Source: an uncultured Christensenella sp. (GTDB lineage Bacteria > Bacillota > Clostridia > Christensenellales > Borkfalkiaceae). Taken from it: a DNA stretch of 64,000 nucleotides. Made by a program: the position numbers and the translations under genes. Under the pieces are notes generated by a model that did no database searches, had not been told where the DNA came from, and saw only the letters and a program-made list of their open reading frames with translations. This document shows, in pieces, positions 17,349 to 26,391 of this stretch. The stretch spans positions 1 to 64,000 of the forward strand of contig CAJTXM010000011.1 of assembly GCA_910583545.1 (NCBI GenBank), in the 5' to 3' direction. The number at the start of each line of letters is the position of its first letter. The first letter of the stretch is position 1.

Positions 17349-18314
17349 TTACTTGGTTGTACCGCCGATAACAAGTCTGGAGCTTAACACGGTTCTGATT
17401 TGCGACGGCTTTCCTTCTATAACGTCGGAAAGAAGTTTGACTATCGTCTTTGCCATATCCGAAATCGGCTGTTCTACCGCCGTCAGCGAATTGAGACTCC
17501 ATTTCGAAAACGAGCCGTCGTAAGCTATAATCTGCAAATCTTCGGGGACTTTATATCCCTTTTCGCCTGCGGCGGTCAGGGTAGTCTGCGCCATAGTATA
17601 GCCTGCGGCAAATATTGCGTCGACGTCGGGATAATCCGTAAAAAACTCGTCCACGACTTTCCGCTCATCGCCGTGAATTATAACCTCGTTGACAATCCGC
17701 GGTTCGCAGCCGTGTTTTTTTACCGTGTCGAGATACGCTCTCTCCCTCTCCGTGACCTCGCTTTTTACGATGGGCTTCGAGCCGACGTAGCCTATTTTTT
17801 TACAGCCCCTGGAATACAGATATTCGAGTGCGTTCACCGTAGCTTCGTAATTGTCGCTCGTAACGTACGGTATATCGCTTGTCAGAGGACGGTCGATGGA
17901 AACGAGCGGACAGCCTGCAAGCTCGGCTTCGTCGTGTTTGTAATGCGTGACGAATATCGCGCCGTCTATCTCCTTTCTCTTTATCCTGTCTACTATGCTC
18001 TTTTCCTTGTCAATCTTCTGCTGGCTCGATACCACTATCACAGACCAGCCGTATTTTTCCGCCTCGTCTTCCACGACCTCCAGAAATTCGGAAAAAAACG
18101 GGTGGTTTATAATCGGGACAAGGACGGCAATTACGCCCGTACGCCTTTTGCGAAGTCTGTGCGCCGTGACATTGGGCGTGAACTGCAAATCGCTTATCGC
18201 CTGCATTACGGTGTTTTTCGTATCGATATTTACGCTGCCGCCGTTGAGCACCCTCGAAACGGTGCCTACGCCTACGTTGGCGTATTTAGCTACGTCCTTG
18301 ATCGTTACCGACAT
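17349..18314 (-). CDS. LacI-family regulator of the fructan locus
   Basis: The 321-residue protein has the LacI helix-turn-helix at its N-terminus (TIKDVAKYANVGVGTVSRVL) with the hinge (LRKRRTGVIAVLVP), then a periplasmic-binding-protein-like effector domain (FVTHYKHDEAELAGCPLVSIDRPL). It should repress or sense the operon it sits in, through the palindrome at 24137-24152. The first 29 nt overlap the end of the upstream membrane GH32 gene, which implies coupled translation. The ATG is chosen because GGGAGAA lies upstream and the HTH starts at residue 2. The effector is not readable; sucrose, fructose or a fructose phosphate are candidates. Confidence 0.92.
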   Translation of the reverse strand: MSVTIKDVAKYANVGVGTVSRVLNGGSVNIDTKNTVMQAISDLQFTPNVTAHRLRKRRTGVIAVLVPIINHPFFSEFLEVVEDEAEKYGWSVIVVSSQQKIDKEKSIVDRIKRKEIDGAIFVTHYKHDEAELAGCPLVSIDRPLTSDIPYVTSDNYEATVNALEYLYSRGCKKIGYVGSKPIVKSEVTERERAYLDTVKKHGCEPRIVNEVIIHGDERKVVDEFFTDYPDVDAIFAAGYTMAQTTLTAAGEKGYKVPEDLQIIAYDGSFSKWSLNSLTAVEQPISDMAKTIVKLLSDVIEGKPSQIRTVLSSRLVIGGTTK

Positions 18315-21300
18315 CTTCGGTTTCTCCCTTTTTGTCTTTTTTAAGTATAATGAACGCTATCAGCGCGGCTTCCGCGACGAGCACTACTCCGATTATTACA
18401 AACAGCGCGGTGTAGATTGCGCCCGTGTCGCTTTCGTTGAAGCCTGCCTCGATTTTGGCAAGTTCTTCTACGGTGACTTTTGCTTTAAGGTTATCGCCGT
18501 AAGAGACTTCGTTTTCGGCAAGTCTGAATGAGGAATAATAAATTATCAGCTGGGTTCCGTCTATTTTGTACTGCGATTTACCGAGCGCCTTGCCGTTTAC
18601 AACGACTTTATCGGAAACCGTTCCGCCGATATAGAAAACCGCGTTTGATTTTTCCTGCAATTTAATATCCTGCCACACCGGCGAGGGAATACTCCCGACG
18701 TCGATTACAATATGGTAAAGACATTTGTTTCCCCTGACTTCGAGAGTGTACTGACCCGTACGGGGGAGAGAAGAAAGATAGTTCTGCGAAAGAGTGACTT
18801 TTCTTCCCTCTACCTTGTAAAAACCGCTGTCAACAAGTTTGTTGTTCAAGCCGAGATTTGTCACAGTAAAGACGGATTCGTCCGTGTGATTCCAGCTTAC
18901 GTCGCCCTCCGTATATTTTTCGTGAGTAATATCGGTGACTGCGACCGTCTTGAACTGCACGTCCGCCGAGCAGACGTTCAGCCCGAATTTTCCGCTTACG
19001 GGCGCGTTATCGTTATATGTATAATCTATTAAAAGCTGTTGATTGAGATATACCCTGATATTACTGCCTTCCGCCCTTACCGTGAGCGTTACGTTGGTTA
19101 AGTCGTTAAGTCTTACGGGGATATTGCGTCTTTTGTATTCCGCTTCGTTTTCTTCTTTGGTTTCAAAAACGGGATCGGCCGACGACCACAATTTGACGAG
19201 TCCCGCGCCGTGGTCGTAGTTTGCCATAATGTACTCCGACTTGTCGGCGTTTGAGCGGAAAACGAGCGCCGCGGCAACTCCGCCGTTCAGATCAAACCTT
19301 GCCGAATACAGAAAGTCGCTTCCCTCCCGTTCGGAGAGTATAAACGCGTCGCCAGACTTTATGACGCCTCTGTAACCTTCGTCTGAAAGATACCATCCGC
19401 CTGCCAGAACGTCATTGTATTCAACGTCGCTGTCAGCGCTTCCTCCGCATACGGAAACCGAAATATATTCAACTCTGTCGCCGCAGGTTGCCTTTATCCT
19501 GGCCTCGCCTGCGCTTGCCGCAAGCAGTCTTATTCCGCCGTCGGTTTTACGATAGCTTACAACGTCTGCGCCTTCTGTGATTTCGTATTCCACATTCTGC
19601 GAGCCGTCTACTACAATATCCTTTTGCTTGCTCAGAGTCAGATCGAGTTCGACGTTATCGCAACCCAGACGGAGATACGACGTTTCGTTTTTGCGGTAAA
19701 CGGACGATATGGAACTGATTTTAAGTTTACCGAAAGTTACGTCCTTTTCTGAAACGAACGACATACCGTCCGAGGAGGGCGAAGCGAAAGTCACCGCATA
19801 GAACGCATACGCGCCGTTTCCGCAGAAAACTTCCACACCGCCGTTATCTACTAAAATGCAGAACGAAAGTTTTTCTCTGTCGTCGGTTGCGGCGGTGAAT
19901 TTTCCCTTATAACGGGGAAGAAGAAGGTTTCCGCAAGCAGTATGGGTACGGTCGAGGTAGTATCCGTCCGTTTCGTTCCAGCCGATTTCGGTGTATTCGT
20001 TTTCACCGACGCGCACACGGAACGCTACGGCACCGCCTTCGGGATTGTCTATCTCCGCATCTATTTCAAAGGCGGAAGAATTCAAATTTTTAAGTACGTC
20101 TGCGCCTGCCTCCGCCTCGTATGCCGTTACGGAAGCGAGGACGGTTTTGTTTATATTGTTATCCTTTGTTATCGGAGTCTGAGTGAGGACGTAATCGCCG
20201 TCCTTTTCTATTAAATTCCACACGACGGGCACAGTCATTCCGCAATTCCAGCGGTTTCTGAGATCGGTCAGAAGTCCGCTGTCGACAGAAGCTTCGGCGC
20301 CGGGGACGCCCGAAAACCAACTGACGGAAACCGTCTTGTCTTTATATTCGCCGTCCTCGATATAGAAGGTTTGCGTCGCGTAGGAGTCGGGTCCGAAGTC
20401 CATCTGCTTTACGGGTACTTTTGTATAATCGAGAGTAGAAATATCAACGCCGTCCGCGCGGAGAATAAACTTTCCGCCGCTGAACGAAAGTTCACCCGTT
20501 ATATAGCCCCTGCCTGCAAGCGTTATCACTGCTATTTCTTTACCGCTGACTTCGAAAAACGCAATGTCGGGACATTCGGGACCGTTTGTTCTGTCTGTGT
20601 TGACGAGGGGAACTTTGGCTTTGAAACCGCCTGCTTCCGACCAGTCGACGAGATTGTAAGATTTCAAAAACCAGACGTTGTACGGCTCCTGCATACCCGT
20701 CAGCATCATTCCGTAAACTGTCCTGCCGTTATCGTCGAATTCGAAAACTTTCGGGTCGCGGCAGTCTTTCTTTTCGGTTCCAAGATTTAAAATTTGCTGT
20801 GAGGGGATATATCTGCGCTTAGTCCAGCTAAGACCGCCGTCGTCGCTTGACATTATCATCTGATCCTGCTGTGCGCCGTCGCGCGTATAGAATGCGATAA
20901 GACCTACGCCGTCGCCGTCCTTGAAAGACGGAGCTTCGCCGAACCATTTCTCGCCGTCTATCACCGCGCTTTCGCCCTTATGATAGATACGCGCCGAGCC
21001 CGACCACATAAAGCCGTCGCCGTTGCCGAAGCTGCCTGCTTTTCCTCCGCGTTCGGGAAAGAGGCAGATTGGAAGATTTTCCCAGTGCATCAGATCGGTA
21101 CTGCGCGCGTGTCCCCAGTACATATCGCCCCAGACTTTATCGAAGGGATAGTGCTGATAAAAGAGGTGATAATAACCGTTATAATATACAAGTCCGTTCG
21201 GGTCGTTGTTCCAGTGCGCAAACGGACTGAAATGAAACTGATTGCGGTATAATTCGTTGTAGTAAGTGCTTTCGCTTGCGCCGTACTCGGCTTCGGTAAA

Positions 21301-21918
21301 TCTGACGTCCGCCCTGCGCGCGAAGTAACCGATATTTCCGCCCTCGTAGAATAGTCCGTCTTCGAGCGCGTTTATATCCGTCCTTTGCGCCTCTTCACTT
21401 CCGTCCACGAACGCAAAACGCTGTATTCCGTCCGCATAGCACTCTAAATAAGTATTTCCGTCCTCTATAATAACTACTGCTTTAAGATAAATTTTCGAAA
21501 CCGTTCTGACTTTCGGTTCTACGATATCGCGCTCCGCTTCCGTCATTTTTCCGTTGCCGATAAAATGCTCCTCTCTTAGCGTCGTCTCCGAAAAACCGTC
21601 TTCCTCGGCCGTAAAATAGCTCAGCTTTACTCTGTTGGAAGCCCTGTCTGCCGTGAACGCGAATCTGCCGTGTCCGGTTTCGCCGAATGTCAGCCCTGCA
21701 CATTCCCCGCTGTTGAAATTCACCGTTGCGGAAAAGACGAAAGAAGCTTCCTTATCGAAGGATTTTTCTTCCGTTCTGAACGCGTCGCCTGCGTTGGAGG
21801 TTATCTCCGTTCCGTCGGTATAGGCAAAAACGGGCTTTAAAGCGAAAAGCCCTGCTATAAGACACACGGTACATAACGCAAGCGCAATAAAGAGAGTAAT
21901 TTTTCTCGCTGTTTTCAT
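18286..21918 (-). CDS. Membrane-anchored exo-fructanase: GH32 with flanking beta-sandwich modules
   Basis: The 1,210-residue protein has a signal peptide (cleavage near FALKPVFA|YT), a CBM66-like beta-sandwich at about 50-215, a GH32 propeller from about 225 and its C-terminal sandwich to about 760. Further domains include a second CBM66-like unit (from about 850, FLYSARFDLNGG). One membrane helix near 1165-1190 precedes a charged tail. Active-site residues are canonical: WNNDPNG (Asp239), CRDPK (Asp388) and ECPDI (Glu448). This design resembles Bacillus SacC-type exo-levanase/inulinase, in which CBM66 binds the terminal fructose of levan. It should release fructose from fructan chains at the membrane surface. 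The gene follows the sugar kinase by 15 bp. Confidence 0.9.
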   Translation of the reverse strand: MKTARKITLFIALALCTVCLIAGLFALKPVFAYTDGTEITSNAGDAFRTEEKSFDKEASFVFSATVNFNSGECAGLTFGETGHGRFAFTADRASNRVKLSYFTAEEDGFSETTLREEHFIGNGKMTEAERDIVEPKVRTVSKIYLKAVVIIEDGNTYLECYADGIQRFAFVDGSEEAQRTDINALEDGLFYEGGNIGYFARRADVRFTEAEYGASESTYYNELYRNQFHFSPFAHWNNDPNGLVYYNGYYHLFYQHYPFDKVWGDMYWGHARSTDLMHWENLPICLFPERGGKAGSFGNGDGFMWSGSARIYHKGESAVIDGEKWFGEAPSFKDGDGVGLIAFYTRDGAQQDQMIMSSDDGGLSWTKRRYIPSQQILNLGTEKKDCRDPKVFEFDDNGRTVYGMMLTGMQEPYNVWFLKSYNLVDWSEAGGFKAKVPLVNTDRTNGPECPDIAFFEVSGKEIAVITLAGRGYITGELSFSGGKFILRADGVDISTLDYTKVPVKQMDFGPDSYATQTFYIEDGEYKDKTVSVSWFSGVPGAEASVDSGLLTDLRNRWNCGMTVPVVWNLIEKDGDYVLTQTPITKDNNINKTVLASVTAYEAEAGADVLKNLNSSAFEIDAEIDNPEGGAVAFRVRVGENEYTEIGWNETDGYYLDRTHTACGNLLLPRYKGKFTAATDDREKLSFCILVDNGGVEVFCGNGAYAFYAVTFASPSSDGMSFVSEKDVTFGKLKISSISSVYRKNETSYLRLGCDNVELDLTLSKQKDIVVDGSQNVEYEITEGADVVSYRKTDGGIRLLAASAGEARIKATCGDRVEYISVSVCGGSADSDVEYNDVLAGGWYLSDEGYRGVIKSGDAFILSEREGSDFLYSARFDLNGGVAAALVFRSNADKSEYIMANYDHGAGLVKLWSSADPVFETKEENEAEYKRRNIPVRLNDLTNVTLTVRAEGSNIRVYLNQQLLIDYTYNDNAPVSGKFGLNVCSADVQFKTVAVTDITHEKYTEGDVSWNHTDESVFTVTNLGLNNKLVDSGFYKVEGRKVTLSQNYLSSLPRTGQYTLEVRGNKCLYHIVIDVGSIPSPVWQDIKLQEKSNAVFYIGGTVSDKVVVNGKALGKSQYKIDGTQLIIYYSSFRLAENEVSYGDNLKAKVTVEELAKIEAGFNESDTGAIYTALFVIIGVVLVAEAALIAFIILKKDKKGETEDVGNDQGRS

Positions 21919-21933
21919 ATTTTCCCCTCCGCA

Positions 21934-22851
21934 TTACAGCGGTATATTTTTTAAAGTTTTTTCGATTTTTTCCCTGTCGGGCAAGAAGTCTATCGCGCCC
22001 CTGCCGAGCGTGTTCAATGCTCCGCAGACGTTCGCCTCTTTGAATACGCGGTTTAAAAATTCCGCCGTCCATTCATTCCTGTCGGTTCCGTCAAGCCCTT
22101 TCAATACGCCTGCGAAAAACGCGTCGCCTGCGCCCGTGGTATCGACAGGCCTGACTTTTACGGTTGAAACCCTTCCACCATTTCCGTCAAACCGCCATTC
22201 GCTGCCATTTTCGCCGAGGCTTATGCACAGAAGCTTGCCGCTGAGATTTTCTTTTAAATAACTTTCGCCGAAGATTCCGATTTCCTCTTCGGAAAATTTG
22301 ACTATATCGGCTAAACCGAGCATCGCTTCGTATCTTTTTTTTGCTTCGTCCCTGTTTTTGAAAATGTCCGTGCGGAAATTAACGTCGAAAGCTACTTTTT
22401 TACCGAGCGAACGCACGCGCTTTGCAAGATTTACCGCGTAGTCAAAACCGCAGTCCTCCGAAAGCATAAGCGAGCCGATATTTACGATATCCGTCTTTTC
22501 AAGCGCGCTGTTATCGAGTTCGGGAAGAAAATAGTCCGCCGTATTCCTGCGGTAAAAGCAGAACGAACGCTCTCCACCCTCGTCTATCTGAACGAAAGCA
22601 AGCGTAGTGTTCCTGTCTTTGAGTTTATCTATCTTTAAGAAATCAAGCTCCCTGCTCTTTGCAAATCCGACAAGAAAATCGCCTATCAGATCGTCGCCGA
22701 CACTGCCTGCAAACGCCGAGCTTCCGCCGAATTTTTTAATTGCGCAAGCGACGTTGAAGGGCGCTCCGCCGGCTTTTCTTTCGTAAAAAAAAGTTCCGCC
22801 GCTTTGACTGCCTATCATATCGGCAAGAATTTCACCGACGCATAAAATCAT
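21934..22851 (-). CDS. PfkB-family sugar kinase, probable fructokinase
   Basis: The 305-residue ribokinase/PfkB-family protein has the N-terminal GG-type signature (GGTFFYERKAGGAPFNVACAI) and the catalytic DTTGAGDAF motif near residue 240, where Asp is the general base. ATP-dependent phosphorylation of fructose to fructose 6-phosphate is the likely reaction, as expected for the sugar freed by the locus's GH32 enzymes. It lies between the ABC ATPase (3-bp gap) and the membrane GH32. The ATG follows AAGGAG. Related kinases act on ribose, KDG or other sugars, so the substrate call rests mainly on context. Confidence 0.88.
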   Translation of the reverse strand: MILCVGEILADMIGSQSGGTFFYERKAGGAPFNVACAIKKFGGSSAFAGSVGDDLIGDFLVGFAKSRELDFLKIDKLKDRNTTLAFVQIDEGGERSFCFYRRNTADYFLPELDNSALEKTDIVNIGSLMLSEDCGFDYAVNLAKRVRSLGKKVAFDVNFRTDIFKNRDEAKKRYEAMLGLADIVKFSEEEIGIFGESYLKENLSGKLLCISLGENGSEWRFDGNGGRVSTVKVRPVDTTGAGDAFFAGVLKGLDGTDRNEWTAEFLNRVFKEANVCGALNTLGRGAIDFLPDREKIEKTLKNIPL

Positions 22852-22854
22852 AAT

Positions 22855-24114
22855 TTACTCCTTTCTGCCCAAAATCGATTTTTCGCTTTCGGCGTCGAAC
22901 AAATGGACGTTTTCTTCCGAGAACGATATGTGCAGTCTGTCGCCCGTAGCAAGCGGAAGTCTGCAGTTGAGGCAGGCGATAAAGTCGCCCTCCTGACCCT
23001 CTATTTCAAAGAAAACGTGCATATCGCTTCCGAGAATTTCCGTAACGTTTACGCTCGCCGAAACACCGCTTTCACCCACGCAGACGTGTTCTCCCCTGAC
23101 GCCCAGATATACTTCGTGAGGGTTGCCGTCGAGGTACTCGCCGAGCACGGGGCGCATTTTATCGAGGCTGAGTTTCAAAGTTTCGCCGTTTGTAAATTTT
23201 GCGTAAAGCGTCTTTGCCTTTTTTGTTATTTCAACGCGGAAAAAGTTCATCTGCGGAGTGCCTATAAATCCTGCGACAAACTTGTTTTCGGGATAGTCGA
23301 AAAGGTTTGTCGGCGTGTCTATCTGCTTTATGAAGCCGTCCTTCATTACTACTATGCGCGACCCCATCGTCATCGCCTCTACCTGATCGTGAGTGACGTA
23401 GATAAAAGTCGTTTTAAGCGCCTTGTGAAGTTTTACTATTTCCGAACGCATCTGTGTTCTCAGCTTTGCGTCGAGGTTGGAAAGCGGTTCGTCCAAAAGG
23501 AAAACCTTGGGTCCTCTGACCATTGCCCTGCCGAGCGCGATACGCTGGCGCTGTCCGCCCGACATATCCGAAGGCTTGCTATGCAAAAGTTCTTTTATGC
23601 CGAGTATGCCTGCCGCCCACTGCACCTTTTCGTCGATTTCGGCTTTGGTGTAGTGGCGCATAATTTTTATTTCATTGCCGTCCTTGTCGAGTACGGGATT
23701 GCCCTCTTTGTCTCTCCTGACGTCGGGAATCTTCCTCATTTTCAAGCCGAACGAAATATTTTCGTACGAGGTCATATGAGGATATAAGGCATAGCTCTGA
23801 AACACCATTGCTATATCCCTGTCCTTTGCATCGACGTTGTTCACAAGCTTTCCGTCTATGTACATTTCCCCTGCGGAAATGTCCTCGAGTCCCGCTATCA
23901 TTCTGAGCGTTGTCGACTTTCCGCAACCGGAGGGGCCTACGAAAACTATAAATTCGCCGTCCTCTATCTCCATATTGAAATCCTTGACAGCCGTAAAATC
24001 TCCGACGCGGACCTCGGTCTGAGCTTTTTTCTTCTTAAAGTTGAACAGCGACTTTTTTGCACCGCCCCTTGCAGGGTAAATTTTGCAGATATGTCTTAAC
24101 GATAAATTTGCCAT
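22855..24114 (-). CDS. ugpC: Sugar ABC transporter ATPase (MsmK/UgpC type)
   Basis: The 419-residue ATPase carries Walker A GPSGCGKSTT, the signature MSGGQRQRIALGRAM, Walker B VFLLDEPLSNLDAKLR and the C-terminal OB-fold regulatory domain of CUT1 ATPases (LGVRGEHV). It should energise the fructo-oligosaccharide permeases encoded farther down the operon. Two insertions stand out: about 20 lysine-rich residues between the first strands (GGAKKSLFNFKKKKAQ) and about 20 residues before the signature helix (DKEGNPVLDKDGNEIK). It is the first gene of the operon, with GAGGAAAAT as ribosome binding site. Such ATPases are often shared by several sugar transporters. Confidence 0.93.
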   Translation of the reverse strand: MANLSLRHICKIYPARGGAKKSLFNFKKKKAQTEVRVGDFTAVKDFNMEIEDGEFIVFVGPSGCGKSTTLRMIAGLEDISAGEMYIDGKLVNNVDAKDRDIAMVFQSYALYPHMTSYENISFGLKMRKIPDVRRDKEGNPVLDKDGNEIKIMRHYTKAEIDEKVQWAAGILGIKELLHSKPSDMSGGQRQRIALGRAMVRGPKVFLLDEPLSNLDAKLRTQMRSEIVKLHKALKTTFIYVTHDQVEAMTMGSRIVVMKDGFIKQIDTPTNLFDYPENKFVAGFIGTPQMNFFRVEITKKAKTLYAKFTNGETLKLSLDKMRPVLGEYLDGNPHEVYLGVRGEHVCVGESGVSASVNVTEILGSDMHVFFEIEGQEGDFIACLNCRLPLATGDRLHISFSEENVHLFDAESEKSILGRKE

Positions 24115-24136
24115 ATTTTCCTCGTAAATCTAATAG

Positions 24137-24152
24137 TTGGAAACGTTTCCAA
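24137..24152. promoter_or_regulatory. LacI-family operator of the fructan operon
   Basis: TTGGAAACGTTTCCAA is a perfect 16-bp palindrome with the central CG typical of LacI-family sites. It lies 5 bp downstream of the -10 element and covers the expected transcription start, so a bound repressor would block initiation. A LacI regulator is encoded in the same operon. A catabolite-control (CcpA) site is possible but the perfect symmetry fits a local regulator better. Confidence 0.85.
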
Positions 24153-24157
24153 ATGCA

Positions 24158-24186
24158 ATTATAGTACAAAACTTGTGTAAAGTCAA
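24158..24186 (-). promoter_or_regulatory. Main promoter of the fructan operon
   Basis: Minus-strand TTGACT, 17-bp spacer and TATAAT form a near-consensus sigma-A promoter. The start would fall near 24,150, inside the palindromic operator, giving a leader of about 38 nt before the ATPase ATG. Confidence 0.88.
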
Positions 24187-24233
24187 CATTGTGTGCGAAA
24201 TTTTTATTTTTTGTTATAAATTTTCAAATTAAC

Positions 24234-24257
24234 AAAAAAGCAGGGATTGATCCCTGC
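24234..24257 (-). terminator. Terminator of the glmM unit
   Basis: GCAGGGA TTGA TCCCTGC is a perfect 7-bp stem; on the minus strand it is followed by TTTTTTG. It separates glmM from the fructan promoter. The 110 bp between this hairpin and the glmM stop shows nothing else I recognise. Confidence 0.85.
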
Positions 24258-24368
24258 TTTTACATTATTATAAACGGTAAGTCTTTATTAAGTGATTTTG
24301 AGTATGCCGAAATAAAATTCAGATTTTGTTCGGCTTCGTCAGAAAGCCGTGCGGCAAGTCAAAAGAAG

Positions 24369-25733
24369 CTATCTAATCATATAGCCCTTATTTTCCATAA
24401 CGGAAATAATATGTTCGGCGCAGGAGCTGTTAAGCTGCCCGTCTGCGCTCTCTATCATAAGGCGGATAAGCCGTTCTGTTCCCGAAGCTCTCAAAAGTAC
24501 CCTTCCGCCTGCACCCAACTTTTCTTCAACTTCCTTTACGGCGGTTTTCACGTCTTTATCGGCAAGAGGTTTTTCCTTATCCGAAACGCTAAGATTTACA
24601 AGCAACTGAGGGTAAAGTTTAAGCGGTTTGCAAAGCTTTGAAAGGGCGCTTTTTTTTGCGATGACCGCTTCCATAACTTTCAGGCTTGTGAGTATTCCGT
24701 CGCCCGTGGTGGAATATTTAGAAAAAATGATATGCCCCGACTGTTCTCCGCCCAGTCTGCAATTATGCTTTACCATATATTCGTGAACGTATTTGTCGCC
24801 GACCGGAGTTTTGACGTATTTGATTCCCTCTTTATCAAACGCCTTATAAAGCCCGAAGTTTGACATTACGGTAGTTGCCACTGTGTCGTTTGAAAGTTCG
24901 CCCGTCTCCTTCATATACTTTGCCATAATATAAAGTATCTGATCACCCGTGACGGTATCTCCGTTTTCGTCTACGCAAAGACACCTGTCCGCGTCGCCGT
25001 CATACGCAAAGCCGATATCGAGGTGTTTTTCCTTTACTGATTTTTGCAGCCCCTCTATATGCGTAGAGCCCGCGTTCCTGTTAATATTCAGTCCGTCCGG
25101 TTCGGTATTTATAAGATAAGTTTCCGCGCCCAAAGCTTCGAAAACGCATTTTGCGATATACCAGCTGCTTCCGTTAGCGCAGTCAAGTCCGATTTTAAAT
25201 CCCCTGAACGAAAAAATTCCAAGCGATATAAGATGACCTATATAACGGTTTCTGCCCGAAACGTAGTCGACCGACCTGCCGATATTTTCACGCGTGGCGA
25301 AAGGCAGAGTTTCGTTACCGTCGAGAAATTCTTCAATTTTTTCAAGTACGCTGTCCTCCATCTTCTCGCCCTGAGAATTTATTAGTTTTATACCGTTGTC
25401 GAAGTACGGATTGTGACTTGCGGAAATCATAATTCCGCAGTCGAATTTGTCTACCCTTGCGATGTACGCGACGGACGGGGTTGTGGTGACGTGCAGGATA
25501 TACGCGTCCGCACCCGAAGCCGTCAGTCCCGCGACAAGACCGTATTCGAGAGTATACCCCGAACGCCTCGTGTCCTTGCCTATGACGATTTTTGCCCTTT
25601 CTTTATCACCCGAACGGCGTTTGATTTCCGAAAAATACCAGCCCAAAAACCTGCCTGTCCTGTATGCGTGGTCGGCGGTGAGCTGAACGTTTGCCTCGCC
25701 CCTGAAACCGTCTGTTCCGAAATATTTACCCAT
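24369..25733 (-). CDS. glmM: Phosphoglucosamine mutase GlmM
   Basis: The 454-residue enzyme converts glucosamine 6-phosphate to glucosamine 1-phosphate for UDP-GlcNAc and peptidoglycan synthesis. Visible motifs are the N-terminal KYFGTDGFRGEAN, the phosphoserine loop GIMISASHNP, the metal loop DGDADRC and the C-terminal phosphate-binding RASGTERLIRLMIE. The length is as usual for the family. Its start lies inside the end of the upstream hexapeptide acyltransferase-like gene (8-nt overlap), and GGGAGGTG provides the ribosome binding site. Confidence 0.95.
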   Translation of the reverse strand: MGKYFGTDGFRGEANVQLTADHAYRTGRFLGWYFSEIKRRSGDKERAKIVIGKDTRRSGYTLEYGLVAGLTASGADAYILHVTTTPSVAYIARVDKFDCGIMISASHNPYFDNGIKLINSQGEKMEDSVLEKIEEFLDGNETLPFATRENIGRSVDYVSGRNRYIGHLISLGIFSFRGFKIGLDCANGSSWYIAKCVFEALGAETYLINTEPDGLNINRNAGSTHIEGLQKSVKEKHLDIGFAYDGDADRCLCVDENGDTVTGDQILYIMAKYMKETGELSNDTVATTVMSNFGLYKAFDKEGIKYVKTPVGDKYVHEYMVKHNCRLGGEQSGHIIFSKYSTTGDGILTSLKVMEAVIAKKSALSKLCKPLKLYPQLLVNLSVSDKEKPLADKDVKTAVKEVEEKLGAGGRVLLRASGTERLIRLMIESADGQLNSSCAEHIISVMENKGYMIR

Positions 25734-26361
25734 TTTCCACCTCCCTGCCTATAATTCCGCAAACCGATGAAAGCGGATAGACCGTTGCGCCTTTTTTTAT
25801 TATACTTCCCGGATTTATCACGCAGTTACAGCCGACTTCCGCACCGTCGCCCAAAAGCGCGCCGAACTTTTTCAAACCTGTCTGATAGATTTTTTCGCCC
25901 TTGATAAGTATTTTCGCCTTATCGCAGCGGACGTTTGAAATTATCGCGCCTGCGCCCAAATGGGCTTTATAGCCCAGAATACTGTCGCCGACGTAGTTAA
26001 AATGCGGAACCTGAACGTTATCGAAGAGAACGGAGTTTTTGATCTCGGTAGAATTGCCGACGACGCAGTTTTCGCCTATGAGCGCACTGCCCCGTATAAA
26101 GGCGCAATGCCTTATACTGCTGTACGCGCCGATTATGCACGGCGCGGTTATCGAAGCGCTCGGCGCGATTTCAGCGCTTTTATGCGCCCAGACGGACGCG
26201 CTCAATTCGACGTATTCGTCCCTGTCGAGGGTCTGAATCAGCTCCTCTATGATAGTTTTAAGTTTCGGCACTGCCTGCCAGCCGTAAGAGTATTTTTCAA
26301 GATACGGCTTTGAAAGGGAATGAGTTAAATCGAAAAGGTCGCTGATAAAAATATTTTGCAC
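25726..26361 (-). CDS. Stand-alone left-handed beta-helix (hexapeptide) protein, GlmU C-terminal-like
   Basis: The 211-residue protein has an N-terminal helical arm (about 1-55) and then hexapeptide repeats (IAPSASITAPCIIGAYSSIRH, LIGENCVVGNSTEIKNSV), the left-handed beta-helix of UDP-GlcNAc-type acyltransferases. The segment NYVGDSILGYKAHLGAGAIISN resembles the acetyltransferase half of GlmU, but the uridylyltransferase half is absent. It overlaps glmM by 8 nt, so a role acetylating glucosamine 1-phosphate or a related nucleotide sugar is attractive (inference). The start is GTG, 7 nt after CATAAT, with no clear Shine-Dalgarno sequence. Confidence 0.82.
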   Translation of the reverse strand: MQNIFISDLFDLTHSLSKPYLEKYSYGWQAVPKLKTIIEELIQTLDRDEYVELSASVWAHKSAEIAPSASITAPCIIGAYSSIRHCAFIRGSALIGENCVVGNSTEIKNSVLFDNVQVPHFNYVGDSILGYKAHLGAGAIISNVRCDKAKILIKGEKIYQTGLKKFGALLGDGAEVGCNCVINPGSIIKKGATVYPLSSVCGIIGREVENG

Positions 26362-26391
26362 ATACCATATTATGAAAAAGCGCAGAAAAAT

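Noticed and set aside
17400..18344. A 314-codon plus-strand frame opposite lacI
   Set aside because: The LacI helix-turn-helix and effector domain are unambiguous on the other strand.
24137..24152. The palindrome as a CcpA cre site only
   Set aside because: It resembles cre sites, but full 16-bp symmetry, position over the start and a LacI gene in the same operon favour the local regulator; dual use is not excluded.
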